NCBI GenBank assembly: GCA_016705125.1
Contig: JADIYW010000012.1
Location: forward strand, 48,681 to 112,680
Direction: 5' to 3'
DNA length: 64,000 bases
DNA from: Bacteroidota bacterium
Lineage (GTDB): Bacteria > Bacteroidota > Bacteroidia > Chitinophagales > JADIYW01
Both the position numbers and the translations under genes were made by a program. The notes beneath the pieces are model-generated. The model did not search any database, had not been told where the DNA came from, and saw only the letters and a list, made by a program, of their open reading frames with translations. This document shows, piece after piece, positions 17,983-26,596 of the stretch. The stretch's first letter is position 1. Every line of letters starts with the position of its first letter.

Positions 17983-18066
17983 ATATTTCTTGATTCTTGC
18001 TGTCTTGTCTTTTGAGTCTATTCGATATTTCTTGATTCTTGCAATCTTGTCTCTTGAATCTATTTA
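17983..18066 (+). repeat. tandem duplication of a 42-bp unit
   Basis: Two head-to-tail copies (17983-18024 and 18025-18066) each begin ATATTTCTTGATTCTTGC and agree at 36 of 42 bases. The unit is itself built of TCTTG/TTGATTC steps. Inverted relatives (AATCAAGA words) occur at 26220-26265. Confidence 0.75.
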
Positions 18067-18155
18067 ACATTCAACATTAAAAATTAACCATTCGATATTT
18101 TTCTCTTCTTTTGATAAATTTAATATTGAGATAGTAAATATTAATAAAAAAAAGC

Positions 18156-18163
18156 TACCTTTG
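18156..18163 (+). promoter_or_regulatory. -7 promoter element TACCTTTG of the rpsF operon
   Basis: TACCTTTG followed by C lies 24 bases before the rpsF start codon and fits the Bacteroidota -7 consensus. Confidence 0.72.
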
Positions 18164-18187
18164 CACTTCAAAATTTTTTGATATAAA

Positions 18188-18544
18188 ATGAATAATTACG
18201 AAACCGTATTTATTTCCACACCGGTACTCAGCAGTGATGAGTACTCCAAAACGGTCAAGAAGTACACAGACTTTCTTGAAAAGAACGGTGGGAAACTCGT
18301 AAGCAAAGAAGATTGGGGAATTCGGACCCTAGCTTACCCGATACAAAAAAAGACATCCGGATTTTACACTTTGATTGAATTCCAAATCGATGGTTCCATG
18401 ATTAAAAAAATGGAAGTAGAGTTTAAAAGGGACGAGAACATTATGAGATTTTTAACTGTGTCACTCGACAAATTTGCGGTTAAATACGCAGAAGGTCGAA
18501 GGGCTCGATTATCTGGCAAAAAAACTGAAAAAACAGAAGCATAG
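18188..18544 (+). CDS. rpsF: 30S ribosomal protein S6
   Basis: 118 residues, with the S6 fold signatures NNYETVFISTPVLS and KKTSGFYTLIEFQID; the central WGIRTLAYPI is also typical. S6 binds S18 and 16S rRNA in the platform of the small subunit. It is the first gene of the rpsF-rpsR-rplI cluster and stops two bases before rpsR. Confidence 0.97.
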   Translation: MNNYETVFISTPVLSSDEYSKTVKKYTDFLEKNGGKLVSKEDWGIRTLAYPIQKKTSGFYTLIEFQIDGSMIKKMEVEFKRDENIMRFLTVSLDKFAVKYAEGRRARLSGKKTEKTEA

Positions 18545-18546
18545 TT

Positions 18547-18816
18547 ATGGCAGCAGATAAAAAAGACATAAAGTTCCTAAACGCTCCAAAGATTGGATTC
18601 AATAGGAAAAAATACTGCCGATTTAAGAAATTAGGCATTAGATACGTGGACTTCAAAGATCCTGACTTCTTGATGAGATTCGTCAATGAACAAGGAAAAA
18701 TGCTTCCGCGTCGAATTACTGGAAACTCATTGAAATTTCAAAGAAAAGTGTCTCAAGCAATTAAAAGAGCTAGACATATTGCTTTGTTACCTTACGTTGC
18801 TGACCTTTTAAAGTAG
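18547..18816 (+). CDS. rpsR: 30S ribosomal protein S18
   Basis: 89 residues with the S18 core KYCRFKKLGIRYVDFKD, LPRRITGNSLKFQRKVSQAI and KRARHIALLPYV. S18 forms a heterodimer with S6 on the small-subunit platform, which explains the linkage to rpsF. A single Cys remains in the N-terminal region, so this is the zinc-free form. It starts two bases after rpsF and is followed six bases later by rplI. Confidence 0.97.
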   Translation: MAADKKDIKFLNAPKIGFNRKKYCRFKKLGIRYVDFKDPDFLMRFVNEQGKMLPRRITGNSLKFQRKVSQAIKRARHIALLPYVADLLK

Positions 18817-18822
18817 AAAAAA

Positions 18823-19269
18823 ATGGATATTATATTACTTCAAGACGTAGAAAACTTAGGAAGCAAATTCGATGTAGTAAAAGTGAAAGCTGGCTACGGT
18901 CGTAATTTTTTACTTCCAAAAGGAATGGCAAAAGTTGCCAACTCGTCTAACGTTAAACATTTAGAAGAAATTCGTAAGCAACAATCTGCAAAAATCGCCA
19001 AGAAAATGGAAGATATGCAGAAAATTGCTGACCAATTGAAAGATAAAGTATTGCAAATTGGTGCAAAAGCTGGTACAAGTGGTAAACTTTTTGGTTCTGT
19101 TACAACTATTCAAATCGCTGATGCTTTAAAAAGCCAGTTTGACTTGGACGTGGACAGAAAGAAAATTCACCTAGCAGAAGAGATTAAGAATTTAGGTACT
19201 TATAAAGCTACCGTAAATCTTTTTAAAGAAATAGTTGCTGATATTAATTTTGAAGTTATTCAAGACTAA
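18823..19269 (+). CDS. rplI: 50S ribosomal protein L9
   Basis: 148 residues. The N-terminal domain MDIILLQDVENLGSKFDVV-KVKAGYGRNFLLP is the L9 signature. A long connecting helix (HLEEIRKQQSAKIAKKMEDM) and a C-terminal domain with GSVTTIQIADAL follow. L9 binds the L1-stalk base of 23S rRNA. It closes the operon and is followed by a strong terminator. Confidence 0.97.
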   Translation: MDIILLQDVENLGSKFDVVKVKAGYGRNFLLPKGMAKVANSSNVKHLEEIRKQQSAKIAKKMEDMQKIADQLKDKVLQIGAKAGTSGKLFGSVTTIQIADALKSQFDLDVDRKKIHLAEEIKNLGTYKATVNLFKEIVADINFEVIQD

Positions 19270-19291
19270 TTAGCACAATTTAAATTTTAAA

Positions 19292-19320
19292 GCCATGTTG
19301 AAAAACATGGCTTTTTTTTT
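19292..19320 (+). terminator. rho-independent terminator of the rpsF-rpsR-rplI operon
   Basis: GCCATGTT (19292-19299) pairs perfectly with AACATGGC (19304-19311) and is followed by nine T residues. Confidence 0.92.
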
Positions 19321-19386
19321 GCCATAATTTCAGAAAAGAACTTTTACAGGCTTTTTTTTTTCTACATTTATAACAAAAATATTAAT

Positions 19387-21003
19387 ATGAAAAAGGGGAA
19401 TATATTGTTTTCAATTATTTTTAGTATTCTTTTCATTGCATGCCAACCTCAAGAAATTCAGAAAAAGCAAAATGTAAGTCTAACGCCCAAAATTGAAGAA
19501 AGCGCTAAAAGAAATCCATATTACCTCGAAAATATGCGAAAAGCACTCCTTGTAATGGGCGAGCAGGAGCAGGCTGAAAAATTGGAAGCAACCCATTTAT
19601 ACGTCAAATTTTCTGTACAAACGAGTGACGAGGTGGCTTTTTTAATGAAAAATAATATCGATATTTCAAGTACGCCTTTAGATATTTTGAAAGAAGAGAA
19701 AGGAGATAAGGTTATTCGTTCGACTAATCGTAATGAAGCAGAATTATATGGTATTTTGCCTATTAATAAGCAAATTGGAGCAATAAAATATGAGCTATTA
19801 TATCCCCTTTATATACCCAATGCTGCTCAATTTGAACTAGAACAGAATGCATTTAAATTGCTAGGATTGGCCACCCAAAATGAAAGGGAGCCACAAAAGG
19901 GAAATATCGTATTCTATGACCCAATTAGTCATGAAAATAAACCATTACAAGGCGTTAAAGTAGTTTTAAGGGAGTTTGCCAAAAAGCAGGAAGTATTTAC
20001 TGACCAAAATGGTCAATTTGTTTTTGAAAAAAGGATTATCACACCCAACCCCAGTTTTAGTTTGGTATTTGATAATGGTTATAGCGAAATTAGAAATTTT
20101 ACGGTCGACAATATTTTTGAATTATTTTTACCTATAAATTATCAACTCGGTAACATTAATATTCAATCAGGTAATGATATTTCTATTGCCATTAATCCTA
20201 ATGAAAATACAAATGCCCTATTACAGACGGCAGCGGCTACGCTTTCTGCTTTAAATATTCATCGAAAATTCTCAGAAGAAAATGGATATTTTAAGCCACA
20301 AAAGAAAATGAATATCTGGTTGGCTAAAGATGCAATTCTGTCTACTAGCTATGCTGCTCCGATGTTGCGCAATATTGCAGTTGCAAAATTAGGGAACATA
20401 AAGCTTTTATTACAAAACTTATTCGGATTGCCTGCACCAATTGCAAATTCATTGTCGCATATTGTAAAAAATGATTTGCCAGATATTTATGCACCTTATT
20501 ATTCAAGCTATAATTTGGGTGTAAATCCTGGTTTTATGGAGGCTTTATTGCACGAATTCTCCCATTCGGTTCATTTTACCAAAGTCGGCACCGATTTTTG
20601 GACAACTTATATACAACATATATATGCTAATGGTGGTTATGGCGATGGCACTCAACCTCAATCTGGTTTGGTAGCCATGTCTGAATCATGGGCGGAGGAC
20701 TTGTCATTGCAATGCGCTCGATGGTATTATGGTGAATTATTGTATACTGATGTGTTTTTAGATATAAATACAACACCAGCCTACAGTTGGATACCTTGGG
20801 GGATTTATTATGATTTATTTGATGATAGTAATTCAGAACCGTGGGACGAAGTGTCTAATATAGGATTTAAACAAATGTATTCTATTTTTAATAACGAAAT
20901 AAATACACCACAAAAATATAAAGAAGCTTTAAAAGCAAACTTTGACCAAGTACCGGGTATAGAACAAAAAATTGAAACCATATTTAACCATTATGGTTTT
21001 TAG
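19387..21003 (+). CDS. lipoprotein with HExxH metallopeptidase-like motif
   Basis: A 538-residue lipoprotein (lipobox LFIAC-QPQ) not assigned to a known family by eye. Residues about 175-225 resemble a carboxypeptidase-regulatory-like beta sandwich (PLQGVKVVLREF, FTDQNGQFVFEK). The C-terminal half has HEFSH at residues 389-393 within MEALLHEFSHSVHF and, about 40 residues later, MSESWAEDLSLQCA, which could supply the third zinc ligand Glu as in gluzincins. It probably acts in the periplasm or on the cell surface as a zinc protease, but substrate and activity are unproven. It has its own transcription unit after the ribosomal terminator. Confidence 0.75.
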   Translation: MKKGNILFSIIFSILFIACQPQEIQKKQNVSLTPKIEESAKRNPYYLENMRKALLVMGEQEQAEKLEATHLYVKFSVQTSDEVAFLMKNNIDISSTPLDILKEEKGDKVIRSTNRNEAELYGILPINKQIGAIKYELLYPLYIPNAAQFELEQNAFKLLGLATQNEREPQKGNIVFYDPISHENKPLQGVKVVLREFAKKQEVFTDQNGQFVFEKRIITPNPSFSLVFDNGYSEIRNFTVDNIFELFLPINYQLGNINIQSGNDISIAINPNENTNALLQTAAATLSALNIHRKFSEENGYFKPQKKMNIWLAKDAILSTSYAAPMLRNIAVAKLGNIKLLLQNLFGLPAPIANSLSHIVKNDLPDIYAPYYSSYNLGVNPGFMEALLHEFSHSVHFTKVGTDFWTTYIQHIYANGGYGDGTQPQSGLVAMSESWAEDLSLQCARWYYGELLYTDVFLDINTTPAYSWIPWGIYYDLFDDSNSEPWDEVSNIGFKQMYSIFNNEINTPQKYKEALKANFDQVPGIEQKIETIFNHYGF

Positions 21004-21020
21004 TAAAATTGTAAAAAGTA

Positions 21021-21524
21021 TTATAATTCGTTTGGAGTGATTCCAAGAGTATGAAAATGAAACTCTTTATTATAATATTCGCCACCTAACATTGAAGGAT
21101 CTACGTTTCGTTTGGTATATAATTTAACCGAATATTGACTGGTGGTCTCTTTGAAAAATTGTAGCTTGAAATCCACGCCATTATTGTCCCATTTACCCAA
21201 ATAGACGATACTTTCTATACTGCCAAGTTTTGGGTCAAATTCAAATCGGATTAATTTTTTAATGTCTTTGGCAGTATAAGTTTCTCCACTGATGTACTTA
21301 TACTGCATAGTGCCACTTATTTCATCAATTGAAATGGTGCCATAGTTTTTTACAAGTTCTACCGATTCATAGTATGGATAATAAATGCCTTCACTATTCT
21401 TCTTCGGGTATTGATATGAACTCAAATCATAGCCCTTAAAATATACCTTAGTAAAGTCTGCAGCAAAAGAAGCTACAACAAACATCAATAGCATTATTAA
21501 ACTAATATAAGCTCTTCTTTTCAT
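21021..21524 (-). CDS. hypothetical secreted protein
   Basis: 167 residues with a signal peptide (MKRRAYISLIMLLMFVVASF). The rest is rich in Tyr, Lys and beta-prone residues with no motif I recognise. It converges on the HExxH lipoprotein gene, with 17 bases between the stops. Function unknown. Confidence 0.75.
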   Translation of the reverse strand: MKRRAYISLIMLLMFVVASFAADFTKVYFKGYDLSSYQYPKKNSEGIYYPYYESVELVKNYGTISIDEISGTMQYKYISGETYTAKDIKKLIRFEFDPKLGSIESIVYLGKWDNNGVDFKLQFFKETTSQYSVKLYTKRNVDPSMLGGEYYNKEFHFHTLGITPNEL

Positions 21525-21620
21525 TATTTGAATTTGTAATTTTTAAAAACAATTTAAAGTAAATTATTAATATCTGTTGTAAATATATACTTATTCAATC
21601 AATTATGAAATATTTTTTAA

Positions 21621-22889
21621 TTATTCGTAGCGAAGTGCTTCAATGGGGTCTTGTCGGGAGGCTTTAAAAGCAGGATAGATTCCTGATACCAGCCCTACAA
21701 AAAGACAAAACAAAACGCCAACAATAATCCAGTTCCAAGGAATAATAAATGCACCTCCAATCATTTTTGAGACCAAATTTCCAATAGTTATTCCCAAAAG
21801 GATACCAAATGCGCCACCAATCTGACAAATTAAAATGGCTTCCATTAAGAATTGAGTTAGAATACTTTTATTATTTGCGCCAATTGCTTTCATTGTACCA
21901 ATTTCACGGGTGCGCTCCGTAACGCTCACCAACATAATATTCATAAATCCAATTGCAGCTCCGAAAAGGGTAATAATGCCGATAATAAAACCGCCTAAAG
22001 TTACATATTGTGTTTTTTCAACCAACATTTCTGAAATGCTATCGCTTTTAAGAATATCAAAATCATTTTCTTCTCGCGGAGAAAGTCCTCTTACCACCCT
22101 TAAAATTCCTTTTGCATCAGAAATTATTTGTGGCAATTCTTCAGCATTATTTGCAATTACGCTTAAGAGATAACTTGCATCACCAATTTGAAAGTGGAGC
22201 CTGCCATTTTCGAATGGAATAATTGCAAAATTATCATTTGTAATCATACTCGTTCCCTTGCCTACACAAACGCCAATAACTAAATATCGTTTGCCATCTA
22301 TAAGTGTAAAATTGCCCACACTACGCTCTGGTTCTTTGTATAGTTTGGTGGCAACTTCATTGCCCAATATTACAACCGAAGGGCCAGATAGGATTTCTTT
22401 TTTTGTAAAATTGCGACCCTCAAGAATTGAAAAACCTTCAGTTAAAAGGTAGTTTTCGTCTGAACCTACAATTCGAATATTTGGGTTTGATTTTTCATTT
22501 TTAAACTTCATCGTAGCCATTGGAGAACAAATAACTTGTATCGAAACAGGACGAACAGGATTGAATTTTTGTTTAAATGCTTTGGCTTCCCTAACATTTA
22601 TTTTTCTATAAATTTTTTGCTTTTCATCATCATCATCCAACCTTACCCCCAAACTGGCATTTCGCAATTTGAAAGTATTAGCACCCATTGCACTAAAATC
22701 CTTTGTTAAATAAGTTTTTAACCCATCAATTGCAGTTAAAATACCAACTAATGACATAATTCCAACGGCAATAATACAGCAGGTGATAACTGTCTTTATC
22801 CCATTTTGCTTTATCGATCGATAAGCTAAAGAAATTGTACTAAATAAATTCACTATATAAAGATAGCTTGTTTTTGAAATAAAATTCAT
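21621..22889 (-). CDS. ABC transporter permease, FtsX/MacB type
   Basis: The 422-residue protein has one N-terminal membrane segment, a large periplasmic MacB-type domain (about residues 60-290), and three C-terminal segments. The FtsX segment signature VTERTREIGTMKAIGANNKSI and the terminal GIYPAFKASRQDPIEALRYE are clear. Such permeases work with a separate ATPase in lipoprotein release or peptide/antibiotic export. No cognate ATPase is adjacent; the neighbouring ABC ATPase gene is divergent and of the LPS type. Confidence 0.9.
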   Translation of the reverse strand: MNFISKTSYLYIVNLFSTISLAYRSIKQNGIKTVITCCIIAVGIMSLVGILTAIDGLKTYLTKDFSAMGANTFKLRNASLGVRLDDDDEKQKIYRKINVREAKAFKQKFNPVRPVSIQVICSPMATMKFKNEKSNPNIRIVGSDENYLLTEGFSILEGRNFTKKEILSGPSVVILGNEVATKLYKEPERSVGNFTLIDGKRYLVIGVCVGKGTSMITNDNFAIIPFENGRLHFQIGDASYLLSVIANNAEELPQIISDAKGILRVVRGLSPREENDFDILKSDSISEMLVEKTQYVTLGGFIIGIITLFGAAIGFMNIMLVSVTERTREIGTMKAIGANNKSILTQFLMEAILICQIGGAFGILLGITIGNLVSKMIGGAFIIPWNWIIVGVLFCLFVGLVSGIYPAFKASRQDPIEALRYE

Positions 22890-22949
22890 TCCAAATACGT
22901 CAATAAGTATGGCTTAACATTTTTTTTGTTTTTAAAAGTCCAAAAACCT

Positions 22950-22957
22950 TATTTTTG
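22950..22957 (+). promoter_or_regulatory. -7 promoter element TATTTTTG of lptB
   Basis: TATTTTTG fits TAnnTTTG and lies 17 bases before the GTG start of lptB, in the divergent gap with the permease gene. Confidence 0.6.
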
Positions 22958-22974
22958 TAATCTAATCAGAGAAA

Positions 22975-23727
22975 GTGGTATTACATTCCCAGAATTTAAA
23001 TAAAACGTATTCCAAAAGAAAAGTGGTTGATAATGTATCAATTACTGTTAATCAGGGCGAAATTGTAGGCTTGTTGGGTCCAAATGGCGCTGGTAAAACA
23101 ACTTCATTTTATATGATAGTTGGTTTGGTTACGCAAGATGAGGGCAAAATATTTTTAGATGATATTGATATTTCCAAAAAAGCAATGTATCAACGAGCTA
23201 GATTAGGAATTGGTTATTTGCCACAGGAAAATAGTGTTTTTCGAGATTTGTCGGTAGAGGATAATATTAAAGCGATTTTGGAGTTTACCCCACTAAGCAA
23301 AAAGGAGCAGAAGATAAAGTTGGAATCGTTATTGGATGAATTTGGGTTGACAAAAGTGCGAAAAAACTTGGGCAAGGTATTGTCTGGTGGAGAGCGTAGG
23401 CGTACCGAGATTGCTCGTGCACTTGCTACAGATCCCAAATTTATTTTATTGGATGAGCCATTTGCTGGCATCGACCCCATAGCAGTAGAAGATATTCAGT
23501 CGATAGTGGCAAAGTTAAAATTCAAAAATATTGGTATCCTGATAACCGATCATAATGTACAAGAAACATTGTCAATAACGGATAGAGCTTATTTGCTTTT
23601 TGAGGGAAAAATTCTTAAAGAAGGAATTGCCGAAGAATTGGCAGCCGATGAAATGGTTAGAAAAGTGTATTTGGGGCAGAATTTTGTGCTAAAAAGAAAA
23701 GATTACCTTAGTGACCATTTGAAATAA
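22975..23727 (+). CDS. lptB: LPS export ABC transporter ATP-binding protein LptB
   Basis: 250 residues from a GTG start. Walker A GPNGAGKTT, the LptB-type GYLPQENSVFRDLSVEDN Q-loop region, signature LSGGERRRTEIARALA, Walker B FILLDEPFAGIDP and switch His in ITDHNV are all present. LptB powers extraction of lipopolysaccharide by LptFG at the inner membrane. The LptF/G/C genes are not in this window. It precedes proA by 68 bases on the same strand. Confidence 0.95.
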   Translation: MVLHSQNLNKTYSKRKVVDNVSITVNQGEIVGLLGPNGAGKTTSFYMIVGLVTQDEGKIFLDDIDISKKAMYQRARLGIGYLPQENSVFRDLSVEDNIKAILEFTPLSKKEQKIKLESLLDEFGLTKVRKNLGKVLSGGERRRTEIARALATDPKFILLDEPFAGIDPIAVEDIQSIVAKLKFKNIGILITDHNVQETLSITDRAYLLFEGKILKEGIAEELAADEMVRKVYLGQNFVLKRKDYLSDHLK

Positions 23728-23795
23728 TATAAAAATTTATCTTTTATTAATAGCCTAAGTTTTGTTAATCCCACTTACAAGTTTAATTTTATTTT

Positions 23796-25043
23796 ATGCA
23801 AAATATTCAACACATTTTACAATCAGTAAGTGATGCTTCGGTAGAAACACGTAAGCTAAGCGACACGCAGAAAAAGGAAATATTAAACGAGCTTAGTTTT
23901 CAAATTGAGCAAAATATAGATATTATTGTAAGTGAGAATCAGAAAGATTTAGTAAAAATGCCTGATGCTGATCCCAAAAAGGACAGATTGATGTTGAATA
24001 AATCGCGCTTGATGGATATTGCACAAAGCGTAAGAGATGTGGCTCTTTTAGATGATCCAACAGGTAAATTGCTTTATACACATACTACCGAAAATGGATT
24101 AAAAATTGAAAAAATTACCGTTCCGATGGGTGTAGTTGGCGTTATTTATGAATCGCGACCAAACGTAACTATCGATGTGGCTGCTTTGTGTATTCGTTCG
24201 GGTAATGCAGTAGTTTTGCGTGGTGGGAGTGATGCCGATTTTTCGAATAAAATATTAGTTCATTTTATTCAGGAATCATTAGCGAAGTTTGGACACAACA
24301 AGGAAATGGTTCAACTTTTACCACCTGATAGGTTGTATGTACAAGAATTATTGGAGGCCGATAAATTTGTAGATATCATTATTCCAAGAGGTTCGCAGGA
24401 ATTGATAAATTTCGTGCGAAAAAATGCAACTGTTCCAACCATTGAAACAGGGGCTGGAGTTTGTCATACTTATATTGAATCGAGTGCTGACCTACAAAAA
24501 GCGGCCAAAATAGTAGTAAATGCTAAAACACACCGACCGTCGGTTTGTAATGCACTTGATACCATTTTGGTGGATAGCGCCGTTGCTAAATCCTTTTTAC
24601 CACTCATCATAGAAGGTTTTTTACCTTTCGAAGTGGAAATATTTGCAGATTCAGAAAGTTTTGAAATTCTTTCAAAAGAACAATATCCATTTTTAAATAA
24701 GGCAAGCGAAGAGCATTATGGGATGGAATATTTAAGCCAAAAATGTTCTATTAAAATAGTAGATAATTTTGAAGCAGCATTATCGCATATCCGAAAATAT
24801 TCTTCTAAACATTCAGAGGCCATAGTTTCTGAAAATGCTGTTTATATACAAAGATTTTTAAATGAAGTAGATGCCGCAGCGGTATATCAGAATGCATCTA
24901 CCCGTTTTACAGATGGTGGTGTATTTGGTTTGGGAGCTGAAATAGGCATTTCTACTCAGAAACTACATGCACGTGGTCCATTTGCCTTAGAAAAGCTAAC
25001 CACAGAAAAATGGATTGTAAAAGGAGATGGACAAATTAGATAA
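23796..25043 (+). CDS. proA: glutamate-5-semialdehyde dehydrogenase (gamma-glutamyl phosphate reductase)
   Basis: 415 residues, family length. ProA reduces gamma-glutamyl phosphate to the semialdehyde in proline synthesis with NADPH. Signatures include PMGVVGVIYESRPNVTIDVA, the catalytic Cys in KTHRPSVCNALDT, and the C-terminal ASTRFTDGGVFGLGAEIGIS. proB is not in the window, although the two are often adjacent in Bacteroidota. Confidence 0.96.
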   Translation: MQNIQHILQSVSDASVETRKLSDTQKKEILNELSFQIEQNIDIIVSENQKDLVKMPDADPKKDRLMLNKSRLMDIAQSVRDVALLDDPTGKLLYTHTTENGLKIEKITVPMGVVGVIYESRPNVTIDVAALCIRSGNAVVLRGGSDADFSNKILVHFIQESLAKFGHNKEMVQLLPPDRLYVQELLEADKFVDIIIPRGSQELINFVRKNATVPTIETGAGVCHTYIESSADLQKAAKIVVNAKTHRPSVCNALDTILVDSAVAKSFLPLIIEGFLPFEVEIFADSESFEILSKEQYPFLNKASEEHYGMEYLSQKCSIKIVDNFEAALSHIRKYSSKHSEAIVSENAVYIQRFLNEVDAAAVYQNASTRFTDGGVFGLGAEIGISTQKLHARGPFALEKLTTEKWIVKGDGQIR

Positions 25044-25048
25044 TTTTT

Positions 25049-25056
25049 TATTTTTG
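25049..25056 (+). promoter_or_regulatory. -7 promoter element TATTTTTG of the Rieske gene
   Basis: TATTTTTG lies 19 bases before the ATG at 25076, immediately after the proA stop, so the Rieske gene probably has its own promoter. Confidence 0.55.
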
Positions 25057-25075
25057 TATTACAAAAATTAATAAC

Positions 25076-26065
25076 ATGAGAAGAGGTGTCCTACCAATTT
25101 GTGCTTTTCCAAAAGGTTGGTTTACAGTTGCACTTTCGCACGAAGTAAAATCAGGTACGGTTTTAAAACAAACTTTTTGTGGCGAAGAAATTGTGATTTT
25201 TAGAACCGAATCGGGAAAAATTAGTGTTTTAGATGCCTATTGTACACACTTGGGCGCCCATTTGGGTCATGGAGGTACAGTTGAAGGGGAAAATATCCGT
25301 TGTCCATTTCATGGATTTTGTTTCGATACAAAAGGTGATTGCACCAAAACGGGTTATGGCACTAAAGCACCCAAAACAAAGATATATAACTATCCAGTAA
25401 TTGAACATTATGGTATTATTTTGGCTTATTTTGATCCTGAAAGAAATGCTCCAGATTGGTCGATACCAGAAGTAGAAATGACAGGATGGCTATATCCTAA
25501 ATTCCATACTTGGCAATTAGAAAGTAGACCACAAGAGATTGCTGAAAATAGTGTTGATATCGGTCATTTTTCGGAAGTGCATAAATATACTGCAATACAA
25601 GTACATAAAAATTTGGAAACCGATGGTCCATTTCTAACTGCAAAATACAGTATGGAAAGACAAGCATTCGCATTTTCAAAAAGTAAGAAAATTTATTCAG
25701 AGTTTGAGATTCATCAATGGGGTTTGGGCTATGCAAGAGTAGAGGTTTCAGTTCCAGCAATGAATTTGAGAAGTAGACAGTTTGTTTTGGCAACGCCAAT
25801 AGATGAGAAAAACATGTTTTTGCGAATCGGAATGAGCATTCAGTCTTTAGAAAAGTCAAGTCAGATTCATCCGTTACTTACCGTTTTGCCCAAGGGATTA
25901 GTCGAATCTATTGTGTTAAAAGCAGGAATAAAAGGATATATTCATGATGTATATCAAGATTTTAAAATTTGGCAAAACAAGAAAGTCGTTCATCCACCTG
26001 CCTTAGCCGAAGGTGATGGTCCAATAATGCCTTATAGAAAATGGGTTAAACAATTTGAGTATTAG
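25076..26065 (+). CDS. Rieske non-heme iron oxygenase (DAF-36/Neverland or KshA-like)
   Basis: 329 residues. The Rieske [2Fe-2S] site is Cys56, His58 and Cys76, His79 (CTH-LGAH...CPFH). The mononuclear iron site is present as N158-xx-D161-xx-H164-xxxx-H169 in ENSVDIGHFSEVH. The order and length match single-component-chain oxygenases acting on steroids or hydrophobic rings, such as cholesterol 7-desaturase. The Bacteroidota substrate is unknown. No ferredoxin reductase gene is nearby, so electrons must come from elsewhere. Confidence 0.85.
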   Translation: MRRGVLPICAFPKGWFTVALSHEVKSGTVLKQTFCGEEIVIFRTESGKISVLDAYCTHLGAHLGHGGTVEGENIRCPFHGFCFDTKGDCTKTGYGTKAPKTKIYNYPVIEHYGIILAYFDPERNAPDWSIPEVEMTGWLYPKFHTWQLESRPQEIAENSVDIGHFSEVHKYTAIQVHKNLETDGPFLTAKYSMERQAFAFSKSKKIYSEFEIHQWGLGYARVEVSVPAMNLRSRQFVLATPIDEKNMFLRIGMSIQSLEKSSQIHPLLTVLPKGLVESIVLKAGIKGYIHDVYQDFKIWQNKKVVHPPALAEGDGPIMPYRKWVKQFEY

Positions 26066-26443
26066 AAGGGAGAAGTGAGATGTGAGAACCGAATAAAGAA
26101 ACAAGATTTAATTTTGTGCTAAATTTGCGAATTTTGTGGTAAAATACGGATTTTTTTAAAAAACCTAACCACAAAGGACACGAAGAAAATATACGCAAAG
26201 AAGGCACAAAGAGAGGGAGAATCAAGAAGATAGAATCAAGAAATGAGAAGCTAGAATCAAGATGAAAATTTGAAAACCTTTGTGGACTTTGCGATTAGCT
26301 TTGTTTACTTTGTGGTTAAAAATTCAAAAATAGACTTTCTAATTTAGATATCTTCAAATTCTCAAATCCCCACATCTCCAAATTCCCACATTTTCAAATC
26401 TCCAAATCCCCCAATCATAAATCTCAATTCTGAAATGTTATCC
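26066..26443. repeat. patchwork of low-complexity and inverted repeats
   Basis: This gap holds several repeat types. TAACCACAAAG (26166-26176) and its exact complement CTTTGTGGTTA (26308-26318) bound a 153-bp imperfect inverted repeat whose arms share further CGCAAAG/CACAAAG words. Inside lie AATCAAGA words (26220-26265), and beyond it a run of TCAAAT/CTCC/AAATCCC steps (26350-26420). No gene is seen. Copy 3 of the GC-rich repeat adjoins it. Confidence 0.65.
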
Positions 26444-26537
26444 GCGTTAGGGATTGGAGCGGTATCCTTTTTTTGTTTGGTTATGTAGTTGGGCAAAAAA
26501 GATACAAGCATAAAGCCCGACCCTTGTGGTAACGCCC
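26444..26537 (-). repeat. dispersed GC-rich intergenic repeat, copy 3 (inverted)
   Basis: On the minus strand it begins GGGCGTTACC, has GGTCGGGCTTTATGCTTGTATC and ends CCCTAACGC. The terminal arms GCGTTA and TAACGC (26444-26449 and 26530-26535 on the plus strand) are perfect complements. An inner pair GTATCcTTTTTT / AAAAAAGATAC gives a second stem. It lies between the Rieske gene and the aconitase terminator. Confidence 0.78.
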
Positions 26538-26552
26538 AGAATAATCAAATAA

Positions 26553-26578
26553 AAAAGGCGACCTAATGATCGCCTTTT
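26553..26578 (-). terminator. rho-independent terminator of the aconitase gene
   Basis: AAAAGGCGA (26553-26561) and TCGCCTTTT (26570-26578) are complementary with an eight-base loop, and a T-run follows on the minus strand (A-run before 26557 on the plus strand). It is 19 bases beyond the aconitase stop. Confidence 0.85.
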
Positions 26579-26596
26579 AATAGTATGGATTTTGAA

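Noticed and set aside
21621..23727. FtsX-type permease and LptB as partners of one transporter
   Set aside because: The genes are divergent and the ATPase has clear LptB features, while the permease is MacB-like.
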